A stretch of 64,000 bases of DNA from Chryseobacterium gleum (GCA_945881835.1 CAMCVP010000007.1:37238-101237), one strand, 5' to 3'; shown: positions 16,930 to 26,006, numbered from the stretch's first letter. Notes: a model not told the origin generated them from the sequence alone. Made by a program: numbers and translations.

Positions 16930-19900
16930 ATTGTTCGAATTTCCAGGAACTTCTAGTGTTCTCGGCCCGCGTTGTAGGGCGTTGAGCTCCCTTGGTTAAT
17001 TCGGTAACCTTTCGATAAGTTTCTTGCTGTAAGATGGAAATCGAAGCGTCTGAATTGTAAGAATAAAAATGATACTTGAAAGATTCCAAAAAGGAATAGG
17101 TGAAGACACCGCCCGTTTGTTCCGTTTCAAATGCATATTCAGATCCTGCAGATGCTGAAATTACAAACGCTCCTGTGCCGCTGTTTAAATTGGAAAAGAG
17201 CGATTCTACGAGAAAATTAATTTGCTTTTGATTCGTTGGTTCGTCCGTGACAATAACATCAATACCTCTCTTGTCTTTTTCCGAAACCAAATCTGAAACA
17301 AACACGGGAGTATAACTAGAGTCAATTTCGCCGCTGTGACAGGCATCGAGAAGCAATAACTTTTTTCGCGCAGGAATGGAATCTAACAATTCTTCAATTT
17401 CAGCATAGGACACTCCGGAATTTTCAGGCGATTTGAAGTTGACGTCGTTCGGACAGAAATAGAATTCCCTGTCTTTTCCAATTGTTCCGTGACCAGCGAA
17501 TGCTAGAACAACAATGTCGTTGACATTCGTTTCTGAAAGAAACCGCTTAATGTTTAATATGTTTCCCCTTGTTGCTTCTTGATTGGTTAGAAGCAGATGC
17601 TTACACCTACTGTCGTAAGCCGAAATAAACTCGTCTCTTAACTTTGAAACATCGCTGTGAGCGAACGTTAAGTTCTTTGTAGTGTCAATGTATTCCGAAA
17701 CTCCAATTCCTACGCAAAACAGGCGTCTTTGGAAGTTATAGGTGGAAATAATTTCTTTTGAAAGAGGGAAACTGTTAATTCCGTTTTGAGTTTGGATATA
17801 AACAAGAATTTCATTGTTGCCATTTTCTAATGTGGCTGTGCAGCTGAACTCTTTTTTGTTTGCTTGGATTGGAAGACCATTCATTCCATAAACAGGAACC
17901 CCGTTGATTAACACATGCGCAGTTAGTGGTTCCCGCAAAGAATAATCTATTTCGATTGAAAACGAGACAAGACTGTCATTTTGTGTAGAGGGCATTTTAG
18001 ATTTCCAACTAAGCTTGGGAATGTTTGTGTTGAAGTCGAGGCTTTGAATATTGAATTTCTTATTTCGTTTTTCATAGGCCATTTCGAAGGCTTCAACGGT
18101 TTCAACATCTGCGAGTCCGATAGCGGCTAAAACGCGATCGGGTCGATTGAGTAACGCTTCATAATTTAGCAAGGGAAAGGCGTTTTTCCCTTTCACCATA
18201 TGAAATTTTGGAATGGTGTTTTTTGATGCGTAGAACGAACCGTCTGGTAAGAACCAAAGAACATCTGTTGTTTCTTCATTCGGAAGAAAGAGAATGGTGC
18301 AAACAACTTTGTTTGTAATTGGATCAATGAAAAAAGCCTCTCTGCTATTCAACACTACAAAAATATTTTCACCCACGAAAGAGCAATGGACCGCTTTTCC
18401 AGCGCCTAACGAAACGGTTTCAAAAGGAGAGTATTCACCAACATTCCAAACAAACATTTTCCCCGAGGGAAAGAATCCAAAATATTTTTTTGTCGATTCC
18501 GAGTATATGTATTTGGCGTCTAGTGAATATTCTGGCGCGTTTAACTTAGAAATTTCGGTGTTGTCAAATTGTTTAACAATGAAAGATTTGTTGGAACTTT
18601 TGATTTTTTTGAAAGTGTTGGCCTCGTATAATTCGTAGAAGTATTTTCTTTCCCCTTGGTCGGTTATTTCAAAAGTTACAATTTGAAAAAGAGAATCACT
18701 TTCATTGAATTCTATCCAACTCAAACCCATATTCAGGAATTCATGAACCGTATTTTTTTGAATATCGAAAAGGTAGATATCACGCTGCGTGTCTTTAAAA
18801 AACTCATTCACATAGGCACATATAAATCTGCTGGTGGAAGAGGAACTTATTTCACTTTTGTAATAGGGTCCGTCAAACCGCAATTTAAATCTCGGACTTA
18901 CAGCAAGTGTTTTTCCATCCGGACGCATCTCCTTAATAAGAAAAAAAGTGTTTTTCGTTTTACTGCTTTCATCTTCTAAACTCCAATAATTTTGGGTGTA
19001 TAATTCCGCGGCCATTCCAACGTAGTCGTGATTTAACAGCGTGTGATTACTGAAATTTTGAACTTGAATTCGCTCGAGTGTTTTGAGATTTAACAATTGT
19101 TTATCTAAAAGAACAAACTCTTCGTTGTCGGTAGAAATAGATGTTTCGAAGAGCGGGTATTCAATATCGTTATCCCACGGCCAAGTTTTTTGAACGGAAG
19201 ATAAAAGAGTTGTTCTGTTAATGTCGGTGATTTTCGAAAACGCGTTTGCGCGAACAAATTCTTCAGTTTCTTCATGGGATAGTATCTGGAAGTTTACAAC
19301 CCCGGAATTCAAATTCACCAAGTGTATTCGAATGTTTGTTTCGTTTAAATCTTTATGTTTTTCAAGAATAAGTAATGTTGAATCCAAGTTATCGGCCAAT
19401 ACATCGACATCATTTTCAAAAGAAAATCTTCGAAGAAGTGACGGGTCTTCAATTCCCCACATTTCCACATATCTTCCTTGAACAGCATAGACAAACTTTC
19501 TATTTTCTCCAACGACAATTTTCTTTTCCGATTTGTTATTGATCGCAGAAGTGTTTGGAAGTATTCTAATTTCATTTGGGTTGAATAAGCGATAATTTCC
19601 GGTTTTTTCGTCAATTTTTGTAAACGCCGAAACGTCTGTTAGTTTCATTTTATTCGCAGCACCAGAAAGTGGAGAACCTGAATAATCATAGTAACTTCCG
19701 AAAACAATTATTTCATTTTCATTAATTAAAAATGCGTTACGAATCTTGAAAAGGTTACATGTGTTTGCGTGGAAAATGTGAATGTCTTTTTCCGTTTTTA
19801 AGTCAAAAATCTTGAATTCATTTCCTGCGGGTAAAAGACGGACGCCAAACTCTTGTTTCGATAGTATTGTCTCGTTCTGAGGCCGGTACTCCTCGTCGAT

Positions 19901-20707
19901 AGATATTATGGTGTCTTTTACGTTTCCTAAGACATTTATATAATTGGAATAAATATCACTTCGGAATAGGCGACAGGACTCGAGATAAATAGCGCTGTTC
20001 TCTTCAGAGAATTGCATGTTGAAATAGTACTGCTCAGGCAACACTGTTTTGTAAAGAACTTCAAGCGATTTTATATTTAATACCTGAAGTTCGTTTGGTT
20101 TTTCAGAGTCATTGGACCGTGTGAGAATAGCAAGCTTTTCCCCACGTGAGCTTATGGCACAATTGAAAACCGGCGTGTTTAACACAACATTTTCCTGATC
20201 ATTGGTAAACATAATCGCGCTGTCTGTCCACCACAGTTCTTGGTTGTTGAACGTAAACGGGTGTGCCGAATTAACTATTGCACAAAAAGTGTCTGGTGAT
20301 TTTCCAAATGCTACTCGGGCATAACCAGGATAAGTTTTCGTTGTGTTGTTAAGGAAGTTATAGAAATAAAGGCTGTCTGATAAATAAGTTAGATCCAAAT
20401 TACACTCGAGCTCGCCATTGAATTTGCACGCTCTGAAGCAAAGTATGCTGTCGTTGTTTTCAGCGAAGAAGATTTCAGCAACAAGTCCCCTAGTTAAATG
20501 ATTGCAAGGGATCGTTGTAATTATTTCTAGATTTTGAGTTTTTAAAATAGAAATATTTTCACTGTCCGCAAGTGCTATTTTTGATTTATCGGAGCTAATA
20601 GCCCCCATGTAAATGGGAGTTTTTGTTTTGAATTGAGCGCTAGAAATTTGAGGCAATAAAACAGAAAAGACTAGAGCTATAAAAGTGAGTCTACTTAACA
20701 ATTTCAT
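16928..20707 (-). CDS. Secreted propeller-like protein with C-terminal caspase-fold (C14) protease
   Basis: A 1259-residue exported protein. The signal peptide is MKLLSRLTFIALVFSVLLPQ; residues about 30-900 show repeated beta-strand stretches resembling a WD40-type or other propeller, followed by an Ig-like segment (about 905-990). The C-terminal 266 residues form a caspase-fold domain beginning FCVGIGVSEY, with likely catalytic His1073 (LAFAGHG) and Cys1123 (LLLLDACHSGE). It therefore looks like an active cysteine protease outside the cytoplasm. I chose the ATG at 20707; it overlaps the upstream caspase gene by 17 bases, implying coupled translation. No T9SS sorting domain is seen. The substrate is unknown. 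Confidence 0.82.
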   Translation of the reverse strand: MKLLSRLTFIALVFSVLLPQISSAQFKTKTPIYMGAISSDKSKIALADSENISILKTQNLEIITTIPCNHLTRGLVAEIFFAENNDSILCFRACKFNGELECNLDLTYLSDSLYFYNFLNNTTKTYPGYARVAFGKSPDTFCAIVNSAHPFTFNNQELWWTDSAIMFTNDQENVVLNTPVFNCAISSRGEKLAILTRSNDSEKPNELQVLNIKSLEVLYKTVLPEQYYFNMQFSEENSAIYLESCRLFRSDIYSNYINVLGNVKDTIISIDEEYRPQNETILSKQEFGVRLLPAGNEFKIFDLKTEKDIHIFHANTCNLFKIRNAFLINENEIIVFGSYYDYSGSPLSGAANKMKLTDVSAFTKIDEKTGNYRLFNPNEIRILPNTSAINNKSEKKIVVGENRKFVYAVQGRYVEMWGIEDPSLLRRFSFENDVDVLADNLDSTLLILEKHKDLNETNIRIHLVNLNSGVVNFQILSHEETEEFVRANAFSKITDINRTTLLSSVQKTWPWDNDIEYPLFETSISTDNEEFVLLDKQLLNLKTLERIQVQNFSNHTLLNHDYVGMAAELYTQNYWSLEDESSKTKNTFFLIKEMRPDGKTLAVSPRFKLRFDGPYYKSEISSSSTSRFICAYVNEFFKDTQRDIYLFDIQKNTVHEFLNMGLSWIEFNESDSLFQIVTFEITDQGERKYFYELYEANTFKKIKSSNKSFIVKQFDNTEISKLNAPEYSLDAKYIYSESTKKYFGFFPSGKMFVWNVGEYSPFETVSLGAGKAVHCSFVGENIFVVLNSREAFFIDPITNKVVCTILFLPNEETTDVLWFLPDGSFYASKNTIPKFHMVKGKNAFPLLNYEALLNRPDRVLAAIGLADVETVEAFEMAYEKRNKKFNIQSLDFNTNIPKLSWKSKMPSTQNDSLVSFSIEIDYSLREPLTAHVLINGVPVYGMNGLPIQANKKEFSCTATLENGNNEILVYIQTQNGINSFPLSKEIISTYNFQRRLFCVGIGVSEYIDTTKNLTFAHSDVSKLRDEFISAYDSRCKHLLLTNQEATRGNILNIKRFLSETNVNDIVVLAFAGHGTIGKDREFYFCPNDVNFKSPENSGVSYAEIEELLDSIPARKKLLLLDACHSGEIDSSYTPVFVSDLVSEKDKRGIDVIVTDEPTNQKQINFLVESLFSNLNSGTGAFVISASAGSEYAFETEQTGGVFTYSFLESFKYHFYSYNSDASISILQQETYRKVTELTKGAQRPTTRAENTRSSWKFEQ

Positions 20708-22679
20708 ACACAAAATCATAAATTCCGATTTCTTCTAATTCAATTGGAAGTGTATCCATTCCGCGTGATTTCCCTTTAATTGTACTTTGAAAGAACATGT
20801 CGAAACTACTTCCCGCATTGGCTGCTTGCCCTCGTGATGTTACCAATCCACTGAGGTTTAGAGGTTGTTTAGTAACAACCAGTTTCAACACTCCTTGTCC
20901 CAACGGAGGACTCATCTTAACAATAAGACCACTGTTCGTTGAAAGCGCGTTTCCAACTATTTTATATTCTTCTGGAAGACGACCAGATTTTGGGCAAACG
21001 ATTGAAATTTTTCCGGAGGCATCGATATCTAAGATGGAATAATAGAGCACTCGGCTACTGTTATTCTGAATATCTACTCTCAAAAATTTTCCAACGTTAA
21101 TTTTGTTTGAAGTTATTCTTCCAACCTCACTGTAGTCTTTCGCTGAACGTCCGCTTGTCCCCTCTATTTTATTAACTTCAGTTAAATAAATTGTTGCTGA
21201 ATATTCGGCGTTGTCAATGGATAAATTCCGAAGAAATTTCCCTTGCGCGTAATCGGATATTTTTTGCATGAGCCAGTCCATTTGAACTTGTGTGAGCTCT
21301 TCTTCTTCTGAAACTTCAAAAGAGGAAAGAGCGAACTCAACATCTCCGAGTGCACTTAATTTAATTGGGTTGGGATCGCCCACAGATGATTTGTCAAGCT
21401 CTATGAAAAGATCTGTTTTCTTCCCTTTATTCAATGAAATAAAAGGCACGTCCTTCATTTCATTTTCCAATTGTTTGGTAACTCCTTTACTGAAATTTTT
21501 CAATTGAATAGACACAGCAACGTTACCAAAATTTCTTTCGAGAACCTGCGCCCACAAAAGGCTTGTCTTCTCGAAAGAAGTTGGAATGTTCACAGCTGTT
21601 ACTTCACATTCGGTGGTTGAACTCGCTGTTACCTTGCCAGTGAAAAGAGCATTTTCAATTGAAAACTCGCGTGTGTCTGGTTCGAAAAAACCAACAACCG
21701 AACCGATGTTTATAGAGGCTAACAGTCCGCCAGAAATTACAATTGTATTGTTTTCTAAAACCTCTTTTACACGCAGAAATTGAGCAACGGGAAGTAGATT
21801 TCCTCCGAAAATAGTGGAGTTCAATGTCCCCTCTGCGCTTGGTGTTTGAGCAGGAACAATTCCAATCATGGTATTCCGAACTTTTTCGAAGAGAGCTTGA
21901 TAAGAGGTTTTTGCAGTCGATGAGGAAATGGCCTTGCTTAAAGCGAACGAAAGTGAACCACAACTTAAGTCGCCTTCTTGGTATTCCGAGTTTAATTGAC
22001 TTTGACTAGACGCAAAAAAGGCAACCATGTTAGAGAGATCTTTTCTTTCTGAAAGTGGTTCCCAAGTTTCTTCGGTGTCGGCGTTTTGGTATGTGTCAAG
22101 ATCAAGTCTAACAGCTCCTCGAGAAGGGCCTATTCCACGAGTAGATGTTCCGGAGTGACATGCGTCGATAGTAACAAACAAGTCTCCATTAGGGCCTAAT
22201 GCCAATCTAATATTTTCTAGAAGTTTATTCAGCTCATCATCTCTCAAGTAATTCGCGTAATAGGTGTAATCCTTTCTTCTACCTCCGTCGTTTTTCGCAT
22301 TAATGGGCACAAGCGCTTCATCTAATCCATCTAATTCATCTTTGTTGTTATCTGGAATTTGATACCCGTGACCGGAAAAATGGAACATAACCACATCACC
22401 TTTTTTAAGACTCGGAATAAGTACGTTCTCAACGGCGTTTACTATGGCCTGTCTGGTTGCCCCAGAATCTAGAATGTAAATATTCTCATTGGGCACTCCT
22501 CGCTCAAGAAGGGCGTTGCGAACCAATTGCATGTCGGTAAGAGTAGACTCTCCAAGTTCGTTCCATTTGCTCTCTTCGCTATAACCATGAGCCGCAATAA
22601 GCAAAGCATGCGTCTGTTGCTGTCCGTTTATGGAAAGAAGCGAGATGAAAAGAAAACAAAAGGTTAGAACGTTTTTCAT
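20691..22679 (-). CDS. Secreted metacaspase-like protease
   Basis: A 662-residue protein with a signal peptide (MKNVLTFCFLFISLLSINGQ) followed directly by a type I metacaspase-like domain (about 22-300): ALLIAAHGY, likely catalytic His104 in FHFSGHGYQ, the acidic DELDGLDEALVP motif associated with calcium activation, LRDDELNKLL, and likely Cys174 in IDACHSG. Residues 300-660 are a beta-rich region with no family I recognise (ending in a DUF4384-like stretch, YYSILDIDASGKISIVCP, tentative). Metacaspases cut after Arg or Lys by family knowledge. It is the first gene of a two-caspase operon and is separated from the upstream small gene by a terminator. Confidence 0.85.
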   Translation of the reverse strand: MKNVLTFCFLFISLLSINGQQQTHALLIAAHGYSEESKWNELGESTLTDMQLVRNALLERGVPNENIYILDSGATRQAIVNAVENVLIPSLKKGDVVMFHFSGHGYQIPDNNKDELDGLDEALVPINAKNDGGRRKDYTYYANYLRDDELNKLLENIRLALGPNGDLFVTIDACHSGTSTRGIGPSRGAVRLDLDTYQNADTEETWEPLSERKDLSNMVAFFASSQSQLNSEYQEGDLSCGSLSFALSKAISSSTAKTSYQALFEKVRNTMIGIVPAQTPSAEGTLNSTIFGGNLLPVAQFLRVKEVLENNTIVISGGLLASINIGSVVGFFEPDTREFSIENALFTGKVTASSTTECEVTAVNIPTSFEKTSLLWAQVLERNFGNVAVSIQLKNFSKGVTKQLENEMKDVPFISLNKGKKTDLFIELDKSSVGDPNPIKLSALGDVEFALSSFEVSEEEELTQVQMDWLMQKISDYAQGKFLRNLSIDNAEYSATIYLTEVNKIEGTSGRSAKDYSEVGRITSNKINVGKFLRVDIQNNSSRVLYYSILDIDASGKISIVCPKSGRLPEEYKIVGNALSTNSGLIVKMSPPLGQGVLKLVVTKQPLNLSGLVTSRGQAANAGSSFDMFFQSTIKGKSRGMDTLPIELEEIGIYDFVYEIVK

Positions 22680-22700
22680 GTGGAATAGTTAGAAATGAAA

Positions 22701-22733
22701 AAGGCTGATAAAGACATAAGTCTCATCAGCCTT
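22701..22733 (-). terminator. Terminator after the small secreted protein gene
   Basis: AAGGCTGAT / ATCAGCCTT with an inner AGAC/GTCT helix; the minus strand ends in a T run. The hairpin lies between the small gene and the caspase operon, only 22 bases upstream of the metacaspase ATG, so it may act as an attenuator or the caspase promoter overlaps it. Confidence 0.75.
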
Positions 22734-22753
22734 GTAGTTTTTTCAAAAAGAGT

Positions 22754-23137
22754 TTAGTCGATTGTAAGATTGAAATCTCCCGTGCATTCTCCTGACCCTG
22801 ACCATTCGTAGGTAGATCCTGCAGTGCGCACATAGTATTTTGTCCATCCCGAATAAACACAAACCCCACCTTCACTCCAAGGAGAAACAGTTCCGCGGTA
22901 TTCATCATCTACCCAAACATAAAGGGTGTAACCCGTCCAGTTGTCGAAATTCAAGCAACAAGTACCTCTTTTCGGATCTGGTTTTGGAGCAACAACATCA
23001 GCTGTTGGCAAGTTAAGTTTTGCGCCCACGCCGTTGGCGTTGAATTTACGTCCACTAACATTAGTCGACTGGCTAAATGCGCTTGCAGTAAACAATAGGG
23101 CAGAAGCCACTAAGCAAATTGAAAGTAATTTTTTCAT
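22754..23137 (-). CDS. Small cysteine-rich secreted protein
   Basis: A 127-residue exported protein: signal peptide MKKLLSICLVASALLFTASAF, a linker with proline and lysine, then a compact C-terminal half with four cysteines (a CC pair, then two singles) and many aromatic residues (FDNWTGYTLYVWVDD, YEWSGSGEC). It looks like a small disulfide-bonded beta domain, perhaps ligand binding. I do not recognise a named family. Seventeen upstream in-frame codons precede the chosen ATG at 23137; they lack a signal. It lies upstream of two secreted caspases on the same strand, but a terminator intervenes, so a functional link is only a guess. Confidence 0.65.
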   Translation of the reverse strand: MKKLLSICLVASALLFTASAFSQSTNVSGRKFNANGVGAKLNLPTADVVAPKPDPKRGTCCLNFDNWTGYTLYVWVDDEYRGTVSPWSEGGVCVYSGWTKYYVRTAGSTYEWSGSGECTGDFNLTID

Positions 23138-23200
23138 GGTGTTTTTATTAGTTTGAACGAATATAGATTTCTCTTTTTCCGTCAACAAAAACAGCCTGTA

Positions 23201-23222
23201 AAATACTCCGAAGGGAGTATTT
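23201..23222 (-). terminator. Hairpin, probably the original glmS terminator
   Basis: Perfect 9-base stem AAATACTCC / GGAGTATTT with a 4-base loop, followed on the minus strand by TT and an A/T stretch. It begins six bases beyond the stop codon inside the left copy of the duplicated glmS 3' end. Its position suggests it terminated glmS before an insertion separated the two; alone, it could also be a palindromic operator. Confidence 0.55.
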
Positions 23223-23227
23223 AGATG

Positions 23228-23265
23228 TTATTCCACCGTTACGCTCTTCGCTAAATTCCTTGGTT
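23228..23265 (-). repeat. Left copy of duplicated glmS 3' end (att-like)
   Basis: These 38 bases match 26244-26281 at 37 positions (34 bases, 23232-23265, without mismatch). The sequence encodes the last twelve residues of GlmS (QPRNLAKSVTVE) and its stop; the single difference changes the Glu codon GAG to GAA and is silent. No glmS reading frame lies upstream of this copy, so it is a detached gene end, as left by site-specific integration into a gene terminus. Confidence 0.9.
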
Positions 23266-23348
23266 CGGTCGTTAAAACCAGATATCATAGATCTTGGCTT
23301 GGATATCATCAATTATCATCCAAATTAATCTTATATCGCCATGGTTTT

Positions 23349-23696
23349 TTAAGAAATGTTTTTCACTCGATCTTTAAGAATTTCAATCATCTCATCTTTT
23401 TCTTTCAATCTCAATTCATATTGCTCAATCAATTTGTCAGGAACACTAACATATTGGCCAAATGAACCTCCGGATTGATTGTTTGATGTGAATATGATAG
23501 TTTTTTCTTTAAGAAACTCAGAGATTTCCACGTCGAAAACAACGGATAATTTCTCTAATTCAGCAATTGAAAAAGGTATATGACCAGATTCTCTTCTGCT
23601 ATATTGAGATTGTTCAATATCTAATACGCTGGATACAATTTCTTGAGACATTTTCTTGGCTTCACGAAAAAATCTAACTTTTTCAAACACCTCCAT
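23349..23696 (-). CDS. XRE-family helix-turn-helix regulator
   Basis: A 115-residue DNA-binding protein. The N-terminal 65 residues form a lambda-repressor-like HTH (MSQEIVSSVLDIEQSQYSRR; IPFSIAELEKLSVVFDVEIS). The C-terminal 30 residues (about 85-115) are a charged heptad-like helix, LIEQYELRLKEKDEMIEILKDR, suggesting dimerisation. The ATG at 23696 lies 15 bases downstream of a TATATTTG promoter element on the minus strand; longer in-frame starts at 23723 or 23759 would include or precede it. It is divergent from the small secreted gene and probably regulates the shared intergenic region. Confidence 0.85.
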   Translation of the reverse strand: MEVFEKVRFFREAKKMSQEIVSSVLDIEQSQYSRRESGHIPFSIAELEKLSVVFDVEISEFLKEKTIIFTSNNQSGGSFGQYVSVPDKLIEQYELRLKEKDEMIEILKDRVKNIS

Positions 23697-23710
23697 ATAT
23701 TCAATTTTAA

Positions 23711-23718
23711 CAAATATA
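23711..23718 (-). promoter_or_regulatory. -7 element of the XRE gene
   Basis: On the minus strand TATATTTG fits TAnnTTTG, 15-22 bases before the chosen ATG. No clear -33 TTG is present at the usual spacing, which could make it regulator-dependent. This element decides the start at 23696 over longer options. Confidence 0.45.
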
Positions 23719-23761
23719 GTCATTATGTTTTTATCACATATCTTATGATCTAGGGACATTG

Positions 23762-23789
23762 TTGGTCATTTAATCATTCAATACTTTTA
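23762..23789 (+). promoter_or_regulatory. Promoter of the island secreted-protein operon
   Basis: TTG (23762-23764), 17-base spacer and TACTTTTA (23782-23789), one base off TAnnTTTG, with the ATG 15 bases further on. It lies in the divergent gap shared with the XRE gene. Confidence 0.5.
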
Positions 23790-23803
23790 TCAAAAAATAA
23801 TCT

Positions 23804-24151
23804 ATGTATAAATTTTTAAGTGTCTTAGTACTTGTTTTTAGTGCATACTCTACCAATGCTCAAACATTTTGTTTTCAAAGTGAGGATGATGTAATGACCT
23901 ATGTTATCGGAAAAACCTTTGAAAGTAGTGACGGTACTATTAAATTAATTTTCAACACTTCTCAAGCAACATTAAAAGCCGGAAATAGCACTTTTAATTA
24001 TTTGTATGATAAATTCTCTTATATAGGATCTGGTTATAAAGGGGCCATAGAAATGACGGAATTAAGTGGAGAAGGTGGTATTAAAATGTACGTATCTTGT
24101 AAGGAACGCATGATGACTGATAATAAGGGCACTTTACTTTATGCACAATAA
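23804..24151 (+). CDS. Small secreted protein of unknown function
   Basis: A 115-residue exported protein: signal peptide MYKFLSVLVLVFSAYSTNAQ, then a mixed alpha/beta domain of about 95 residues (FCFQSEDDVMTYVIGKTFES; strands through FNYLYDKF; MYVSCKERM) containing two cysteines. It recalls small beta-rich exported proteins in Bacteroidota, but I do not recognise a named family. It is followed after 16 bases by a lipoprotein gene and the two are very likely cotranscribed. Codon use is A/T-rich, like the rest of the putative element. Confidence 0.7.
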   Translation: MYKFLSVLVLVFSAYSTNAQTFCFQSEDDVMTYVIGKTFESSDGTIKLIFNTSQATLKAGNSTFNYLYDKFSYIGSGYKGAIEMTELSGEGGIKMYVSCKERMMTDNKGTLLYAQ

Positions 24152-24167
24152 TTTAAATTTTGAACTC

Positions 24168-26006
24168 ATGAAAACTACCTCGTTTTTCCTTCTGGCTTTT
24201 ATTCTAACTGCTTGCGGATCTCTCAAATTTATGCAACCGTATAATACTGTTTATGTTAATACAAACATTGAAGAAACCAATCAAAAAGTTTCATTAACGG
24301 ACTTAACAGGTAATTCTTTTTCAGAGGATGTCAAAGAAGGAAAATTTATGATTTCTAATTCCAAATTTGACTATAAATTTTTTTCAAATGATTTTACCAA
24401 GAAAAAGAGGACTTTGATTTTGTCACACCCAAATTATTATCCTGATACGATAGTAGTCAACAGAACTTTGAGACCTTTAGTTTTCGGTTTAGATTTAATT
24501 GGCTCGGCATTCGTAGTTGGCTTACCGTCAGCGATAATTGACTTTACTAATGGCAATATTTGGAAAGTGAGGCGTAAGAGCAAAAATATTGATTTGACCC
24601 TTTCTCCAAAACAGCAATATTTCGAAAAAAAAATAGACTCTTTAATTACTCAGTTCATTGACAAGAATACCGCCAGGATCGATAAGGCAATAATTCTGGA
24701 AAGAATATACTCTGATTACAAGTTATATAAGCAGGAACCATATTTTTCAAAATCAAGTGAGGCAATGAACAAAATTGTCCCTTTGTACCTAAATATTTTA
24801 ATCGAAGAGAGAAATCAAGAAGAAATAAAATCATGGTTGAATAAAATAGAGTCTCCCTTTCTTTTGCTGTTTAAAGAAGCTGAAAAAAAATGCTCAGTTG
24901 AAATTGAAAAGGATTTAGAAGCTAAGAATCAAAGGCTTTTGGATATATTGAGCAACCCAAAAAACACTCAATTTAATACAACCGAGCTTAATATCATAGA
25001 TAGTATTTATCAGTTGAAACAAAAATCTAGCATGATTACCACGGATGCAAAAGTGATAAGTCAGGGTGGTAAATTTCTGCAATTTTATATCTCAGGATCA
25101 TATGTAGAGTTTTTAAAGTATAAAAACTCTACACGATCGGATTTCAAAGATAAATACAATCAAATAAAACAGACGATAAGGTTTATTTCGAACGACCTCA
25201 AATTAAACTTGAATACCGAGTCCGTAATGATTCAAAAATTAGATTCAGTCTACAAGCAATGTATTGGATTTAGATCATTTTGCAGATACTCTGATGCTCT
25301 TTCAGGAAAAGAATATAAGGAAGTCAGCGGTGGCCTAAGTAAAGAGGTATATGACTATTGGTATAAAACATGGGTTAAACCAGAGTATGCTGATAATCCG
25401 ATTTACTATAAAAGCAGAACAAAATTCGGTAGTGAACAAGCAACCATCACTTACACTTTTCCAAACTGGGTCTTTAAAGATGAAAAAAGAATTTGTGTCG
25501 AAAAACAAGACTTCCCTGATGAGTCGGGCACACGTTTGGAAGATGGCAAGGTAAAAAATATTAAACGAAATCATATTTACTACAAGTATTATGTTGTCCG
25601 AATAACCAATAACGATTCTTATGCAAATAATATGAGAATTGCAAATGAAAATGAGGAAAGAACGAAAGAAATATTAGCCGAGGGAAAAACCACTATCAAT
25701 ACCGAGTTAAAGTTAAATAGAGAATTACAAGTTACAGGATCTCTGCATGAACGTGCAATGTCATTCTCACCCGCCACCGGCCCCTTAACAGATAAAAATA
25801 TAATAAGAGATGACGAACTAAAGTGGGAAAACGCGGTTTATGACGAACGTGGAGAGTTATCCATTTATAATTCTATGCTCAGTGCTCTTCAGTTTGAATT
25901 ATCAACTTGTTACGATTATGGCGAAGGATTCAAATTATTTGGAGTTGAATTTGAAAGTCTATTTGAAAATCAAGGATGTAGTCCAGACGCTGGTGGTGTT
26001 TACTAA
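24168..26006 (+). CDS. Large lipoprotein with PEGA-like N-terminal segment
   Basis: A 612-residue lipoprotein: MKTTSFFLLAFILTACGS has a clear lipobox with the lipidated cysteine. The first 130 residues resemble the PEGA-like start of many Bacteroidota lipoproteins (strands, LSHPNYYPDTIVVNRT, a hydrophobic hairpin LIGSAFVVGLPSAIIDFTNG, then WKVRRKSK). The remainder is mostly helical (about 140-370) and then beta-rich, unknown to me. The ATG at 24168 gives the correct signal; an ATG nine codons upstream does not. The body is AT-rich compared with neighbours outside the repeats. It is the last gene before a bidirectional terminator. Its function is unknown. Confidence 0.75.
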   Translation: MKTTSFFLLAFILTACGSLKFMQPYNTVYVNTNIEETNQKVSLTDLTGNSFSEDVKEGKFMISNSKFDYKFFSNDFTKKKRTLILSHPNYYPDTIVVNRTLRPLVFGLDLIGSAFVVGLPSAIIDFTNGNIWKVRRKSKNIDLTLSPKQQYFEKKIDSLITQFIDKNTARIDKAIILERIYSDYKLYKQEPYFSKSSEAMNKIVPLYLNILIEERNQEEIKSWLNKIESPFLLLFKEAEKKCSVEIEKDLEAKNQRLLDILSNPKNTQFNTTELNIIDSIYQLKQKSSMITTDAKVISQGGKFLQFYISGSYVEFLKYKNSTRSDFKDKYNQIKQTIRFISNDLKLNLNTESVMIQKLDSVYKQCIGFRSFCRYSDALSGKEYKEVSGGLSKEVYDYWYKTWVKPEYADNPIYYKSRTKFGSEQATITYTFPNWVFKDEKRICVEKQDFPDESGTRLEDGKVKNIKRNHIYYKYYVVRITNNDSYANNMRIANENEERTKEILAEGKTTINTELKLNRELQVTGSLHERAMSFSPATGPLTDKNIIRDDELKWENAVYDERGELSIYNSMLSALQFELSTCYDYGEGFKLFGVEFESLFENQGCSPDAGGVY

